Assembly: GCA_964349095.1 (NCBI GenBank)
Contig: CAYGFD010000016.1
Span: forward strand, 1 to 16,355
Direction of reading: 5' to 3'
Source of the DNA: UBA10001 sp964349095
GTDB taxonomy: Bacteria; Patescibacteriota; Patescibacteriia; Veblenbacterales; UBA10138
DNA length: 16,355 bases
Each line of letters starts with the position of its first letter. The first letter of the stretch is position 1. This document shows positions 1 to 8,116 of this stretch, piece after piece. The notes beneath the pieces are model-generated. The model worked only from the letters and a program-made list of their open reading frames with translations. It ran no database searches and had not been told where the DNA came from. The position numbers were made by a program, and so were the translations under genes.

Positions 1-16
1 TTATTATTAAGTCATA

Positions 17-1168
17 ATGAGTTTGAAAAGTTTGTCACAAATTCACAATATAACTGGTAAAACCGTCTTAGTACGAGTTGATTTTAACGTGCCGTTAAAA
101 AATTCAAAGGTAGTGGATAATAGTCGAATAGCAGCTTCACTACCAACGATTAGATTTTTACAAAAAAGAGGAGTAAAAAATATTATATTAATAAGTCACC
201 TGGGAAGGCCAGAGGGTAGTGTAGTTAAGGGTCTAAGTCTGAAACCGGTTGCGCGTGAGTTGGAAGAGTTATTGCGTCAAAAAGTTGTATTTTGTGAATT
301 GGACAAAGTGGCCGAAAAGTCTGGCTTAATTTTAGTTGAGAATATAAGGTTTTTTAAAGAGGAAGAAATAGGCGATAAAAAATTTGCCCGTCGGCTCGCC
401 GGTTTAGCAGATTTTTTTATCAATGATGCTTTTTCAGCCAGCCATAGTAGCGCGTCTTTAGTAACGATTGCTAAATATTTACCCGCGTATGCTGGCTTAG
501 ATTTGGAACAGGAAATATATCATCTACGCAAATTAATAAATAATATAAAGAAGCCCGCGGTCGCTGTTATTGGCGGGGCAAAAGTAGCGGACAAATTACC
601 AGTCATTACCTTTTTAGCAAAGCACTTCGATAAAGTTTTAGTAGGTGGAGTGGTGGCTAATACTTTTTTAAAAGCCCTGGGGGTGAACATTGGTCGCTCA
701 CTTTACGATGAATCAATGGTGGTTGAGGCAAAAAAAATATATAAAAAACACCGTGGCAAAATAGTTTTACCGATAGATGTTATTGTAGACGTTTCGGGCA
801 CTCGTAGAAAAGAAACTACTTTAGTCGATATCGGCAACGTAAAAAGTAAGCATTGTATTTATGATGTTGGTCCATTAACTGCCAACGCTTTTGCGGAAAT
901 TATTAAAAAATCAAAAACAGTTTTTTGGGCGGGGCCTTTGGGTAATACGGATGAAAAAATTTATAGCCACAGCACCCTTTCAGTTGGTCGGGTGGCTTCC
1001 GCACGGGCACGTGGTCAGGCAGTGGTAGTGGTGGGGGGCGGCGATTCGGCTGCTTTTTTTCATGAAAATAAGATGTGGTTTGATTATTACTCAACTGCTG
1101 GTGGTGCCTTGTTAAAGTTTTTATCTGGAGAAGTCTGGCCAGCGTTAAAGGTTCTTGGATACAAATGA
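17..1168 (+). CDS. pgk: Phosphoglycerate kinase
   Basis: This cytoplasmic glycolytic enzyme transfers phosphate from 1,3-bisphosphoglycerate to ADP, giving 3-phosphoglycerate and ATP. The 383-residue protein is full length for the family (about 390-400). The N-terminal substrate motif RVDFNVPL (20-27) supplies D22 and N24. Further substrate residues are R37, H61 and R64 of SHLGRP (60-65), and R111 of the VENIRFF stretch. The nucleotide side shows GGAKVADK (186-193), WAGPLG (304-309) and GGGDS (340-344). One oddity is that the usual AHRAH segment after NDAF reads SHSSAS (142-147), so the arginine that normally contacts 3-phosphoglycerate seems absent. WNGP also reads WAGP. No clear Shine-Dalgarno precedes the ATG; the start was chosen because the conserved N-terminal motif follows directly. 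The stop overlaps the eno start by 4 bp, so the two are probably translationally coupled. Confidence 0.96.
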   Translation: MSLKSLSQIHNITGKTVLVRVDFNVPLKNSKVVDNSRIAASLPTIRFLQKRGVKNIILISHLGRPEGSVVKGLSLKPVARELEELLRQKVVFCELDKVAEKSGLILVENIRFFKEEEIGDKKFARRLAGLADFFINDAFSASHSSASLVTIAKYLPAYAGLDLEQEIYHLRKLINNIKKPAVAVIGGAKVADKLPVITFLAKHFDKVLVGGVVANTFLKALGVNIGRSLYDESMVVEAKKIYKKHRGKIVLPIDVIVDVSGTRRKETTLVDIGNVKSKHCIYDVGPLTANAFAEIIKKSKTVFWAGPLGNTDEKIYSHSTLSVGRVASARARGQAVVVVGGGDSAAFFHENKMWFDYYSTAGGALLKFLSGEVWPALKVLGYK

Positions 1169-2436
1169 GCGCCCATAGTTGTTTAATTAGTAAAATAACT
1201 GCTCGCGAGATTCTCGACTCTCGCGGTTTTCCAACCGTGGAAGCGGAAGTGTGGTTAAGGGGTGGACTCACGGCCTCAGCTTCAGTTCCCTCGGGTGCTT
1301 CCACTGGTTCAGCCGAGGCCTGGGAATTACGTGACGGAGATAAAGATAGATATTTTGGAAAAGGAGTCAGCAAAGCGGTTCATAATATAACTAAAATTAT
1401 TTCGCCCGCGCTTGAAAATTTTGATGTTAATAACCAATTAGGCGTCGATAACAAATTGATTGAGTTAGATGGCACTGTGAATAAAAAAAGATTAGGCGCG
1501 AACGCAACCCTCGCTGTTTCTCTGGCGGTGGCTAGGGCTGGGGCACTCTGTGAAAGGCAACCCCTATATTTATACTTGAGTAAATTATTTAATAACGGTC
1601 ACACCTCCATACCCAGACCGATGATGAACTTTATTAATGGTGGTAAGCACGCTGATACGAATTTAGAGATTCAAGAGGTAATGATAATTCCCAATATTAG
1701 AAATAGTGCTGGCGTAGTTAGTTTTGCTGAATGCTTAGAAGCGGGTGTAGAAATATTTCATGCCTTAGGAGAAATATTTAAAAAAAATAATTTAGATACC
1801 GACCTTGGTAATGAAGGTGGGTTAGCGCCTAATTTTGAAAATCCGGAACAGCCAATTAAACTTTTATTGTTGGCAATTGAACAGGCTGGTTTTAAGGCTG
1901 GTGATAATATTTCTTTGGGTTTAGATGTTGCGGCTTCTGAATTTTATAATGAAGGCAAATATTTATTTAATGGCGAGCAGAGAACAGCGGAACAGATGAT
2001 GGAACTTTATGCTGACTGGTTTAAAAAATATTATTTATTATCAATTGAAGATGGTCTAAGTGAGGATGATTGGTCTGGGTGGGTTACTATGACAAAACTG
2101 TTTGGCAACCAGCATCTATTAGTCGGGGATGATTTATTTGTAACCAATAAGGAGCGTTTACAAAAAGGTATTGAACAAGGTGCCGGTAACGCAATAATTA
2201 TTAAGCCGAATCAAATCGGTACATTAACCGAGGCTGTTACAGCTTTACAGCTTGCAAAACAAAATAACTACAAAGTTATTGTTTCCCATAGATCAGGTGA
2301 AACAATGGACGATTTTATTTCTGACCTAGCAGTAGGTTTGGGAGCTGATTTTATTAAAGCCGGTTCAGTGGCTCGTGGGGAGAGGGTGGTTAAATACAAT
2401 AGATTGTTGGCAATTGAGCAGGAGTTAAAAAAATAA
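1165..2436 (+). CDS. eno: Enolase
   Basis: Enolase dehydrates 2-phosphoglycerate to phosphoenolpyruvate. At 423 residues it has normal length. The N-terminal domain carries the mobile loop SGAST (43-47). The barrel holds the metal ligands D254 (LDVAASEF), E295 (SIEDG) and D322 (VGDDLF). The catalytic pair E217 (GNEGGLAP, usually GDEGGFAP) and K347 (IIIKPNQIGTLTE) is present, as are E171 (IQE), H375 of SHRSGET and K398 of IKAGS. All residues needed for activity are therefore visible, with small variants (GNEGG for GDEGG, IKAGS for IKTGS). The ATG overlaps the pgk stop as ATGA. The first methionine gives a short extra N-terminus (MSAHSCL) before the conserved ISKITAREILDSRG start. It lies between the kinase and mutase genes of the same pathway. 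Confidence 0.97.
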   Translation: MSAHSCLISKITAREILDSRGFPTVEAEVWLRGGLTASASVPSGASTGSAEAWELRDGDKDRYFGKGVSKAVHNITKIISPALENFDVNNQLGVDNKLIELDGTVNKKRLGANATLAVSLAVARAGALCERQPLYLYLSKLFNNGHTSIPRPMMNFINGGKHADTNLEIQEVMIIPNIRNSAGVVSFAECLEAGVEIFHALGEIFKKNNLDTDLGNEGGLAPNFENPEQPIKLLLLAIEQAGFKAGDNISLGLDVAASEFYNEGKYLFNGEQRTAEQMMELYADWFKKYYLLSIEDGLSEDDWSGWVTMTKLFGNQHLLVGDDLFVTNKERLQKGIEQGAGNAIIIKPNQIGTLTEAVTALQLAKQNNYKVIVSHRSGETMDDFISDLAVGLGADFIKAGSVARGERVVKYNRLLAIEQELKK

Positions 2437-2437
2437 A

Positions 2438-2466
2438 TTGGCAGTAATGAGTAAATTTTATATACT
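2438..2466 (+). promoter_or_regulatory. Likely internal promoter before the first mutase gene
   Basis: TTGGCA (2438-2443), a 17-bp spacer and TATACT (2461-2466) form a good sigma70-type promoter in the 56-bp gap after eno. This is the longest gap in the glycolytic block. Transcription would begin near 2473, inside the Shine-Dalgarno motif, leaving a leader of about 20 nt. The call rests only on motif match and spacing. Confidence 0.5.
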
Positions 2467-2467
2467 T

Positions 2468-2475
2468 TAAGGAGG
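2468..2475 (+). promoter_or_regulatory. Strong Shine-Dalgarno at unusual distance
   Basis: TAAGGAGG is close to a perfect anti-SD complement but ends 17 nt before the ATG at 2493, far beyond the usual 5-9 nt. No in-frame ATG, GTG or TTG lies between. It may act poorly on readthrough mRNA, and it is largely removed from mRNA begun at the adjacent promoter. Confidence 0.5.
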
Positions 2476-2492
2476 AAACTCTTTTTTTAAAT

Positions 2493-4079
2493 ATGGTTAA
2501 AACAGTCAAAAAAAATAAATCAGCCACGCCACTTATCTTGGCTATTTTAGATGGTTGGGGTGTCGGTTCTACTGATAAAAAAATTAACCCTTTATTGGTC
2601 GCCAAAACTCCTTTTTTGCGCGATGCAGAAAAGAATTACCCCCACGCTTATTTAGCCGCTTCTGGTAAATCGGTTGGGCTTCCTAAAGGTCAGGACGGCA
2701 ATTCAGAAGCCGGCCATTTAAATTTAGGCGCTGGTCGCATTGTTAAACAGGATTCAGTTGTTATATCGGAAAGTATCAAAAACGGAACCTTTTACAAAAA
2801 TAACATTTTAATGCAAGCGGTATCCCACATTAGAAAAAATAAATCTAGCATTCATTTAATTGGCTTATTATCAAATTACAACAGCGGTCATTCATCGCCC
2901 GATCACTTTCAAGCGTTATTAAAGTTTTTATATCAGCAAAAAGTTAAGAAAGTTTATATTCATTTTTTTACTGATGGACGTGATTCGCCTAAGTATGACG
3001 CACTAAAGTTTTTACAAGAAGCCCGTAAGCGCTTCAAAAACGGAGAAATGGTCGCGTCGGTAGTTGGGCGTTTTTATGCCATGGACAGAAAAAAGAATTG
3101 GGCGAGGACTGAAACAGCGTATGATTTACTTACTCTTGGGCAAGGTATGGTGGCAGATGATGCGGCTCAGGCAATCAGGCACGCTTACAATAGAGGTGAG
3201 AGTGATGAATATATTAGTCCCACGGCTATAATCGATAAAAAGTCTAAAAAACCAATCGGGGTAATTGATAGTAAAGACGCGATCATTTTTTTTAATTTGC
3301 GATCTGATCGCGCTCGACAAATGGCTAAGCCGTTTGTGCAACAGCATTTTGAAAAACTAAATAAGGGCGCTTTTAAAAGAAAGAAAATACTAAAAAATAT
3401 TTTTTTTGTGGCTATGACAGACTTTGGTCCGGATCTTGGCAATATTTATACAGCTTACCCTAGCCCCGATATTAAAAATACTCTGCCGGTCGCTCTAAAA
3501 AAATATCGGCAACTTTATATAACTGAAAGAGAGAAATACACGCACGTCACTTACTTTTTTAATGGCGGCTACGCTAGTGAGGTGGCGGGAGAAAGTAGGT
3601 TGCTGGTTCCGTCTCCTAAAATAGATTCATATGACAAGACGCCGGGTATGTCGGCAAATAAAATTACTTCGGCAATTTTACAGCGTCTAAAGTCTAAAAA
3701 ATTTGACGTGGTGGTTGTTAATTACACTAACCCCGATATGATTGGTCACACTGGTAACTACAATGCTTGTATCAAAGCCATGGAAATAGTCGACGAGTGT
3801 TTAATTCAGTTATACAGCCAGATTAGTAAATCGCACGGTACATTAGTAATAACTTCTGACCACGGTAATGTTGAAGAACTAGTAGATATGAGGACCGGAG
3901 AAATTAATACCGATCATTCGGGAAGTTTGGTTCCGTTAATAATGGTTAGTAATTCTTTACGTCATAAAAGATTTGCGAAGAGTAAGGGTTTATTGGCTGA
4001 TGTCGCTCCGACCATCTTGGATTGGCTTAATGTTCCTAAACCCCAAGAGATGACTGGGAGTAGTTTATTTAAGAAATAA
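2493..4079 (+). CDS. gpmI: 2,3-bisphosphoglycerate-independent phosphoglycerate mutase, copy 1
   Basis: This enzyme interconverts 3- and 2-phosphoglycerate without the 2,3-bisphosphoglycerate cofactor; it belongs to the alkaline-phosphatase superfamily and uses two metal ions. At 528 residues it is full length. D20 (LDGWG) and the phosphorylated serine S71 (DGNSEAGHLNLGAG) open the phosphatase domain. The inserted transferase domain shows DGRDSP (161-166), GRFYAMDR (192-199) and NLRSDRARQ (268-276). The C-terminal metal ligands D415/H419 (DMIGHTG), D456/H457 (SDHGN) and H475 are present, as is K348. It is more divergent than copy 2: NYNSGHSS replaces the usual GGVHSH, and DGNSEAGH replaces MGNSEVGH. 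All catalytic residues I can check are kept, so it is probably active. It is followed 1 bp later by a second gpmI. Confidence 0.94.
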   Translation: MVKTVKKNKSATPLILAILDGWGVGSTDKKINPLLVAKTPFLRDAEKNYPHAYLAASGKSVGLPKGQDGNSEAGHLNLGAGRIVKQDSVVISESIKNGTFYKNNILMQAVSHIRKNKSSIHLIGLLSNYNSGHSSPDHFQALLKFLYQQKVKKVYIHFFTDGRDSPKYDALKFLQEARKRFKNGEMVASVVGRFYAMDRKKNWARTETAYDLLTLGQGMVADDAAQAIRHAYNRGESDEYISPTAIIDKKSKKPIGVIDSKDAIIFFNLRSDRARQMAKPFVQQHFEKLNKGAFKRKKILKNIFFVAMTDFGPDLGNIYTAYPSPDIKNTLPVALKKYRQLYITEREKYTHVTYFFNGGYASEVAGESRLLVPSPKIDSYDKTPGMSANKITSAILQRLKSKKFDVVVVNYTNPDMIGHTGNYNACIKAMEIVDECLIQLYSQISKSHGTLVITSDHGNVEELVDMRTGEINTDHSGSLVPLIMVSNSLRHKRFAKSKGLLADVAPTILDWLNVPKPQEMTGSSLFKK

Positions 4080-4080
4080 T

Positions 4081-5655
4081 ATGTCAGAACCAATTAGACC
4101 GGTAGTACTGTTAGTGCTTGATGGTTGGGGGATTGCCCCACCTTCACGCGGTAATGCTATAACATTGGCGCGAATTCCTGTTTTCAACAGATTAATAACG
4201 ACTTATCCAACTTTTGTTTTACAGGCTGGTGGAGAAGCCGTGGGGTTACCCTGGGGAGAGATGGGGAACAGTGAGGTGGGGCATTTAAGTTTGGGATCAG
4301 GAAAGATATTGTATCAGGATTTACCCAGAATCAATCGATCGATTGCTGATAAATCTTTTTTTAATAACTCCATGTTAGTGTCGGCTTGTAGTTGGGTTAA
4401 AGATAAGAACACCAAGTTGCACCTGGTTGGTTTAGTAAGTCCTGGTGGTGTTCATAGTTACAGCGAGCATCTTTATGCCCTAATTGAGTTGGCTAAGGAG
4501 CAGGGCGTGAAGGAGGTTTACGTCCATTGTATTTTAGATGGCCGCGATACACCATTTAATAGCGGGCTTGGATTTGTTGAGGATTTACAAAAATTTATAG
4601 ATAAGATTGGTTTAGGCAAGATAGCTAGTGTTGCTGGACGTTTTTATGCTATGGATCGGGATAATCATTGGGAAAGAATCCAAGCGTATTATCAGGCACT
4701 CACTAAAGGTGAAGGAAATAAATTTAACAGCGCGACTGAGGCAATAAACGACTCGTACCAAAAAAAAGTTTATGATGAGGAAATGCCGCCATCGGTAATC
4801 GTAAATAATGGTGAGCCACTAGCGACTATTAAACAGGGTGATAGTGTCGTATTTTTCAATTTTAGATCTGATCGAGCTAGGCAGTTGACTCAGAGTTTTG
4901 TCTTACCGAAATTTCAGCGCTTCGAGCGGGAGTATTTAATTGATGTGTTTTTTGTCACTATGACGGAGTACGAAAAGGGATTAACTACTAATATTGCCTT
5001 CCCCCCACAAACCGTTGACCATCCGTTGGCGAGAGTCATCTCAGAGGCAAATTTAAAGCAATTTCATATAGCCGAGACAGAAAAATATGCGCACGTAACT
5101 TATTTTTTTAATGGTGGTAGGGAAAAAGCTTTTCCAGGCGAAGATCATGTATTAATACCATCACCAGTTGTGCCGTCTTACGATCAAAAACCAGCCATGT
5201 CTGCTCGAGAGATTACAAAAAGGTTGAGCCAAGAAATAAGAGAGCAGAATTACAATTTTTACGTTGTAAATTATGCGAACGCCGATATGGTGGGTCACAC
5301 TGGCAACTTACCAGCGACCGTAAAAGCGGTAGAGTTTTTAGATGAAATGCTTGGGGAAGTCGTAGCAGCAGTTTTAGAAGTTAATGGAATTTTATTAATT
5401 ACGGCAGATCATGGTAATGCCGAAGGATTAATAAACTTACAGACTGGAACAATTGATAAAGAACACAGCGCCAGTCCCGTGCCACTTATAATAGTGGCAA
5501 ATGATTTAGAGCATAAAGCCGCGGCTTCTTCACCAATTACTGAAGATTTAAGCCAAATAAAATCCAGCGGATTATTAACCGATGTCGCGCCGACGGTTTT
5601 GCATTTATTGGGTTTAAATAAACCTAGTGATATGACTGGTATTAGCTTGTTGTAA
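4081..5655 (+). CDS. gpmI: 2,3-bisphosphoglycerate-independent phosphoglycerate mutase, copy 2
   Basis: This is the second cofactor-independent mutase, 524 residues, next to copy 1. It follows the family consensus more closely: LDGWG (D14), MGNSEVGHLSLGSG with catalytic S64, GGVHSY (122-127), LDGRDTP (152-158), GRFYAMDRDNHWER (186-199), NFRSDRARQ (260-268), AETEKYAHVT (331-340), DMVGHTG (D402, H406), ADHGNAE (D443, H444) and H462. It is co-linear with copy 1 over the whole length, but the two differ at very many positions, so the duplication is old or the copies have different origins. No Shine-Dalgarno is visible, and the ATG lies 1 nt after the preceding stop, which suggests coupled translation. 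By inference this copy is the more typical glycolytic enzyme; the separate role of copy 1 is unknown. Confidence 0.95.
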   Translation: MSEPIRPVVLLVLDGWGIAPPSRGNAITLARIPVFNRLITTYPTFVLQAGGEAVGLPWGEMGNSEVGHLSLGSGKILYQDLPRINRSIADKSFFNNSMLVSACSWVKDKNTKLHLVGLVSPGGVHSYSEHLYALIELAKEQGVKEVYVHCILDGRDTPFNSGLGFVEDLQKFIDKIGLGKIASVAGRFYAMDRDNHWERIQAYYQALTKGEGNKFNSATEAINDSYQKKVYDEEMPPSVIVNNGEPLATIKQGDSVVFFNFRSDRARQLTQSFVLPKFQRFEREYLIDVFFVTMTEYEKGLTTNIAFPPQTVDHPLARVISEANLKQFHIAETEKYAHVTYFFNGGREKAFPGEDHVLIPSPVVPSYDQKPAMSAREITKRLSQEIREQNYNFYVVNYANADMVGHTGNLPATVKAVEFLDEMLGEVVAAVLEVNGILLITADHGNAEGLINLQTGTIDKEHSASPVPLIIVANDLEHKAAASSPITEDLSQIKSSGLLTDVAPTVLHLLGLNKPSDMTGISLL

Positions 5656-5659
5656 AATT

Positions 5660-6523
5660 ATGCCCGAGCTACCAGAAGTGGAAACAATCAGAAAAGACCT
5701 TTCACTTATTTTGCCAGGTAAAACAATAGCATCGGTAATATTAAAAAAGCCTAAAATGATCCACCCTTCTAGGGCAGGGGTGGTTAAAATACTAAATATG
5801 AATAAAATTGTTAAAGTTGGCCGACGGGGCAAAATGTTATTTATTTTACTGAAGGATAATAATTATTTACTGATTCATCTAAAAATGACCGGGCAACTGG
5901 TATGGCGGCCTAAAAAAGGGCGGTTAGTTGTTGGCGGTCACCCTATTGCCGGAGTGGTGGATATTCCAAATAAATATACCCACGCCACTTTAAATTTTAC
6001 CGATAAATCAAGTTTATATTTTAATGATATGAGGCAATTTGGTTATTGGAAAGTTGTATCAGCATCTGAATTTGAAAATATTTCTCAGACACGATTTGGC
6101 CCAGAACCACTCGGACCATACTTCACCCAGGTTGATTTTATTAGCCGTTTAAAAACTAGACGGCGAGCGCCAATTAAATCAGTTTTGTTAGATCAAAAAG
6201 TCGTGGCGGGTATTGGAAATATTTATGCTGACGAAAGTTTGTGGCTCGCCAAAGTAAAACCAATGCGACAGGTACAAACATTGAAAGTGGCTGAGTTAAC
6301 TTCGATACACACCGCTATAAAAAAAATATTGAGTGAAGCGGTAAAATACCGCGGCACCTCATTTGATAGTTATGTTGATAGTTTTGGCAGGGAGGGAACT
6401 TATTGGCCACACCGTCGAGTTTATGGTCGGCAAGGGCTCGCTTGTAAGCGATGTGGTAAAATTATACTAAAGACGAGAACGGCTGGCCGAGGTACGCATT
6501 ATTGCTCAAAATGTCAGAAATAA
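5660..6523 (+). CDS. mutM: Formamidopyrimidine-DNA glycosylase (Fpg/MutM)
   Basis: MutM excises 8-oxoguanine and formamidopyrimidines from DNA and cuts the strand by beta,delta-elimination. The start is fixed by MPELPEVE: after methionine removal P2 is the Schiff-base nucleophile and E3 is catalytic. K58 sits in GRRGKML, and the helix-two-turn-helix region contains LLDQKVVAGIGNIYADE. The C-terminal zinc finger has C262, C265, C282 and C285 with AGRGTHYC, where R277 matches the conserved DNA-contacting arginine. At 287 residues it is slightly longer than usual (about 270); extra residues lie around RLVVGGHPIAGVVDIPNKYTH. It starts 4 nt after gpmI copy 2 with no Shine-Dalgarno and is followed 1 nt later by the PAP2 gene, so it is probably carried in a long polycistronic message without functional relation to its neighbours. 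Confidence 0.96.
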   Translation: MPELPEVETIRKDLSLILPGKTIASVILKKPKMIHPSRAGVVKILNMNKIVKVGRRGKMLFILLKDNNYLLIHLKMTGQLVWRPKKGRLVVGGHPIAGVVDIPNKYTHATLNFTDKSSLYFNDMRQFGYWKVVSASEFENISQTRFGPEPLGPYFTQVDFISRLKTRRRAPIKSVLLDQKVVAGIGNIYADESLWLAKVKPMRQVQTLKVAELTSIHTAIKKILSEAVKYRGTSFDSYVDSFGREGTYWPHRRVYGRQGLACKRCGKIILKTRTAGRGTHYCSKCQK

Positions 6524-6524
6524 T

Positions 6525-7055
6525 ATGTTTGAATTCATAAATAATTTTGCTGGTCAAAATCCCTTCATTGATGCATTAGGAATGTTTTTTGCGGTCTGGG
6601 TGATATGGATAATGGCAGCCTATTATGTTTGGTATTTATTTAATGAAAGTGCCACAACCCGTTATTGGCATCTAGCAGTTGTTATTACAACTTTGGCTTT
6701 AATTTATGCCGTCAGCTTTATTATTGGTTATATTTGGTTCGAACCTAGACCATTTATTACTAGCGCTGTTCATTTACTAATAGATCGGCCCTGGTCGCAA
6801 AAATCTTTTCCATCAGATCACGCCGCAGTGGCATTTACTTTGGCAATGGCGAGTTGGCGATTGGGAAGTGTTAAAAATTGGCGCAGAAATTACAGCCCCT
6901 GGTTCGTGGCCGCATTTGTTGCCCTGGCGCGGGTGTTTGTGGGTGTACATTATTTTTTAGATGTAGTGGCCGGGGCGGTGCTCGCCGTCACTCTCAGTTG
7001 GTTAATTTTTAATATGTTTGATAAATATTTAAATAGATTAAGGAAGGTGATATGA
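6525..7055 (+). CDS. PAP2-family membrane phosphatase, BcrC-like
   Basis: This is a small integral membrane phosphatase of 176 residues with about five hydrophobic segments (roughly 13-38, 48-70, 99-112, 124-140, 146-165). PAP2 motifs are visible: EPRPF (73-77), SFPSDH (94-99) and ARVFVGVHYFLD (135-146), giving R75, H99, R136, H142 and D146. The lysine that begins the classic K-x6-RP motif is a glycine (G68), and PSGH reads PSDH. Both features recall BcrC-type undecaprenyl pyrophosphate phosphatases rather than phosphatidate phosphatases. The likely role is recycling of the undecaprenyl carrier for wall or surface polymers, which suits the downstream nucleotide-sugar and MltG genes. Substrate is inferred, not shown. 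The ATG is 1 nt after mutM, and the stop overlaps the next start. Confidence 0.82.
   Translation: MFEFINNFAGQNPFIDALGMFFAVWVIWIMAAYYVWYLFNESATTRYWHLAVVITTLALIYAVSFIIGYIWFEPRPFITSAVHLLIDRPWSQKSFPSDHAAVAFTLAMASWRLGSVKNWRRNYSPWFVAAFVALARVFVGVHYFLDVVAGAVLAVTLSWLIFNMFDKYLNRLRKVI
7041..7050 (+). promoter_or_regulatory. Ribosome binding site of the guanylyltransferase gene
   Basis: AGGAAGGTGA lies immediately before the ATG at 7052 and resembles the anti-SD complement. It is one of few good Shine-Dalgarno motifs here and supports the start that overlaps the preceding stop (ATGA). Confidence 0.6.
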
Positions 7056-8116
7056 AAATAATCATTTTAGCTGGCGGTTCTGGTACTCGTCTCTGGCCGG
7101 TCTCAAGGAAAAATAAACCAAAGCAAGTCCAGGTATTTTTTGATTCCTCGACATTATTGCAAAAAACTTGGACGAGATTGAATAAATTTTTTCCCAGTCG
7201 CGATATTTTTATTGCCACCACCTCATCGCAGATCGCAATGATTAGAAAAGATTTACCCATGCTGCCAGTGAATAATATTTTAGTTGAGCCTGAGGCGCGT
7301 GGAACTCTACCGGCTTTAGTTTTAGCTTCAATTAATATAATAAATAAGTTTCCCAATGAAGTTGTAACTTTTATAAATTCTGATCATTACATTGACGACG
7401 TCAAAGAATACGCTAAGACATTGAAACAGGCGAGCGGCGGTATGAATCAGTACCAAGATGTAATTGGGCTAATTGGTATAAAACCAACCTTCCCTGACAC
7501 TGGTTATGGTTATATAAAAATTGGTAAACCTTTGCCGGGAGGTATTTACCAAGTAGATAAATTTGTGGAAAAACCCAACCTCGCTAAAGCAATTAGCTAT
7601 TTAAAGCAGAAAAAATTTTTTTGGAATCCAGGCTATTTTATATTTTATCCTCAGACCCTACTTAACTTGATGTCCGAGACTTATCCGAAATTAACCAACA
7701 CTTTAAGTAAACTTAAAGATTTAAGCAGAGTTAGTAAAAATAGTAAGACTTGGATAAAATATTTTAGACAGCTGCCAGCCACATCAATTGATTATGGATT
7801 ATTGGAAAAAACTAAAAAATTAATTTTACTGCCAGCCAAGTTTTCCTTTGCTGATATAGGTAATTGGCGGGCTGTTTATGACATTTTATCGCGACACCAG
7901 GGGGAAAACGTTGTTAGGGGCAATTATGTTGGCGTAGAGTCGCACGGTAATTTAATTTACTCAACTAATCGTAAACTAATAACGACCATTGGTATCCACG
8001 ATAGTATAATCATTGAAACTCCGGACGCGTTGCTAGTGTGTCCAAAAAGTCAGGCGCAAGAGGTGAGGGTTTTGGTGCAAGCTTTGCAAAAAAATAATGG
8101 GAAAAAATTTGTATGA
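7052..8116 (+). CDS. manC: Mannose-1-phosphate guanylyltransferase (GDP-mannose pyrophosphorylase)
   Basis: The family makes GDP-mannose from mannose-1-phosphate and GTP, a precursor for glycans and other surface polymers. The protein has 354 residues, the size of the catalytic part without the C-terminal isomerase domain of long ManC proteins. It begins with the nucleotide-binding signature LAGGSGTRLWPVSRKNKPKQ (6-25). Next come VEPEARGTLPAL (78-89, usually EPxxRNTAPA), NSDH (109-112) with the metal-binding aspartate, GYGYI (151-155), FVEKP (171-175), WNPGYFIF (191-198), SIDYGLLEK and DIGNWRAV. GDP-mannose is the likeliest product, but ADP- or other NDP-hexose specificity cannot be excluded from motifs. 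It overlaps both neighbours by 4 bp and has a good ribosome-binding site. Confidence 0.88.
   Translation: MKIIILAGGSGTRLWPVSRKNKPKQVQVFFDSSTLLQKTWTRLNKFFPSRDIFIATTSSQIAMIRKDLPMLPVNNILVEPEARGTLPALVLASINIINKFPNEVVTFINSDHYIDDVKEYAKTLKQASGGMNQYQDVIGLIGIKPTFPDTGYGYIKIGKPLPGGIYQVDKFVEKPNLAKAISYLKQKKFFWNPGYFIFYPQTLLNLMSETYPKLTNTLSKLKDLSRVSKNSKTWIKYFRQLPATSIDYGLLEKTKKLILLPAKFSFADIGNWRAVYDILSRHQGENVVRGNYVGVESHGNLIYSTNRKLITTIGIHDSIIIETPDALLVCPKSQAQEVRVLVQALQKNNGKKFV

Noticed and set aside
903..1373. 156-codon open frame on the minus strand across the pgk/eno junction
   Set aside because: It lies opposite two well-supported genes, is low complexity and resembles no family.
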